Below, piece after piece: positions 63,471 through 64,000 of a stretch of 64,000 bases of DNA; within the stretch, counting starts at the first letter, position 1, and the number at the start of each line of letters is the position of its first letter. The notes beneath the pieces were generated by a model. The model did no database searches, was not told the DNA's origin, and saw nothing but the letters and a program-made list of their open reading frames with translations. Position numbers and translations under genes: made by a program. This stretch comes from Rallus limicola. Its lineage: Eukaryota > Chordata > Aves > Gruiformes > Rallidae. Location: contig JAKCOZ010000003.1 in NCBI GenBank assembly GCA_022605955.1, positions 56,420,179-56,484,178 on the forward strand, in the 5' to 3' direction.

Positions 63471-63502
63471 TCACACAGCTTCTGGGATTTCTTTCTTCAT
63501 CT

Positions 63503-64000
63503 TAGAATCATAGCAGGGACCTTTAGAGGTCATCTAGTCCAACCCCCCTGCTGTAAGCAGGGACATCTGCACTAGATCAGGTCACTCAGACACCCATCAA
63601 GCCTGACCTGGAAGATCTCCAGGGATGGGGCCTCCACTACCTCTATAGGCAACCTATTCCAGAGATCCACCACCCTCATAATGAAGAACTTATTCCTAAT
63701 ATCCAACCTAAATCTCCCCTTTTTGAGTTTAAAACCTTTACCCCTTGTGCTACTGCTACATGCTCTCGTGAACAGTTCTTCACTAGTTTTTTATAGGGAC
63801 CTTTCAGGTACTGGAAGGCCACTATAAGGTCCCCCTGGTGCCTTCGCTTCTCCAAGCTGAACAAGCCCAACTGTCTCAGCCTGTCCTCACAGGAGAGGTG
63901 CTCCAGCCCTTTGATCATTTTTGTGGTCCTCCTCTGGACATGCGCCAACATGTCCATGTCTTTCTTGTGTTGAGGGCTCCAAACCTGACAGTACTCCAGG
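63503..64000 (-). mobile_element. CR1 LINE, 3' end, cut by window end
   Basis: It starts TAGAATCATAGCAGGGACC, with the 3' UTR and ORF2 C-terminus in reverse. The minus frame 63,676-63,957 gives [60 protein letters not shown]. It has few disruptions, so it is one of the better preserved copies. It continues past base 64,000. Confidence 0.95.

Larger units (their letters stand above)
55935..63502. other. Intronic, mostly unassigned
   Basis: No repeat family recognised. It contains a perfect hairpin (58,280-58,306), a TA/TG simple repeat (about 59,098-59,118), a coding-looking minus-strand frame (59,825-60,115), possible conserved non-coding blocks (about 60,300-60,760 and 62,110-62,340), a local CpG-rich patch (62,340-62,520) and an 11-bp tandem repeat (63,438-63,470). 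Confidence 0.5.
31356..64000 (+). other. PLCXD3: PLCXD3 intron 1 (5' part, continues beyond window)
   Basis: No open frame downstream of 31,356 resembles the PI-PLC X domain (no SHDSF segment or later conserved blocks), so exon 2 lies beyond base 64,000. The interval is filled with CR1 fragments, three solo LTRs, simple repeats and unassigned AT-rich DNA. From memory, the first intron of PLCXD3 is also very long in mammals. Confidence 0.8.

Noticed and set aside
1..64000. CRISPR arrays, tRNA or rRNA genes, bacterial operons
   Set aside because: I saw no regularly spaced identical repeats, no cloverleaf with A/B boxes and no rRNA motifs. The window is vertebrate nuclear DNA.

Overview
The window reads as vertebrate, almost certainly bird, nuclear DNA. 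It has no operon-like packing or dense coding. It is AT-rich with short chance ORFs, one sharp CpG island, many CR1 (chicken repeat 1) LINE fragments with their (ATTCTRTG)n-type 3' ends, and avian-type solo LTRs of endogenous retroviruses. I recognise one host gene.

Layout. Bases 1-30,600 are intergenic sequence upstream of that gene: five CR1 fragments (about 1-121, 2,952-3,430, 8,034-8,212, 9,897-10,350, 26,401-26,590) plus a sixth at 27,361-27,710, a few microsatellites, and long stretches where I see nothing assignable. A CpG island spans about 30,613-31,897. It holds clustered GC boxes and the first coding exon of PLCXD3 (phosphatidylinositol-specific phospholipase C X domain-containing 3), ATG at 31,253, splice donor at 31,356. 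The remaining 32.6 kb has no later PLCXD3 exon that I can find, so I read it as the 5' part of a very large intron 1 that continues past base 64,000.

The intron carries CR1 pieces in both orientations (35,050; 37,880; 42,433; 50,265; 53,918; 63,503). It also carries three solo LTRs, at 47,468-48,614, 54,340-54,733 and 55,426-55,929, all apparently antisense to PLCXD3. The second LTR sits inside a CR1 reverse-transcriptase region with a perfect 5-bp target-site duplication. A 145-bp direct duplication (51,674 / 52,069), two perfect hairpins (34,612 and 58,280) and a 42-bp in-frame tandem duplication inside a CR1 are the clearest structures not explained by ordinary repeat insertion.

No new multi-gene system is visible. 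The least explained item is a 97-codon open frame on the minus strand at 59,825-60,115 that reads like real protein and sits next to a good splice-acceptor-like sequence. It could be an exon relic, a pseudogene, or chance. All family assignments are from recognition of sequence, without database searches.
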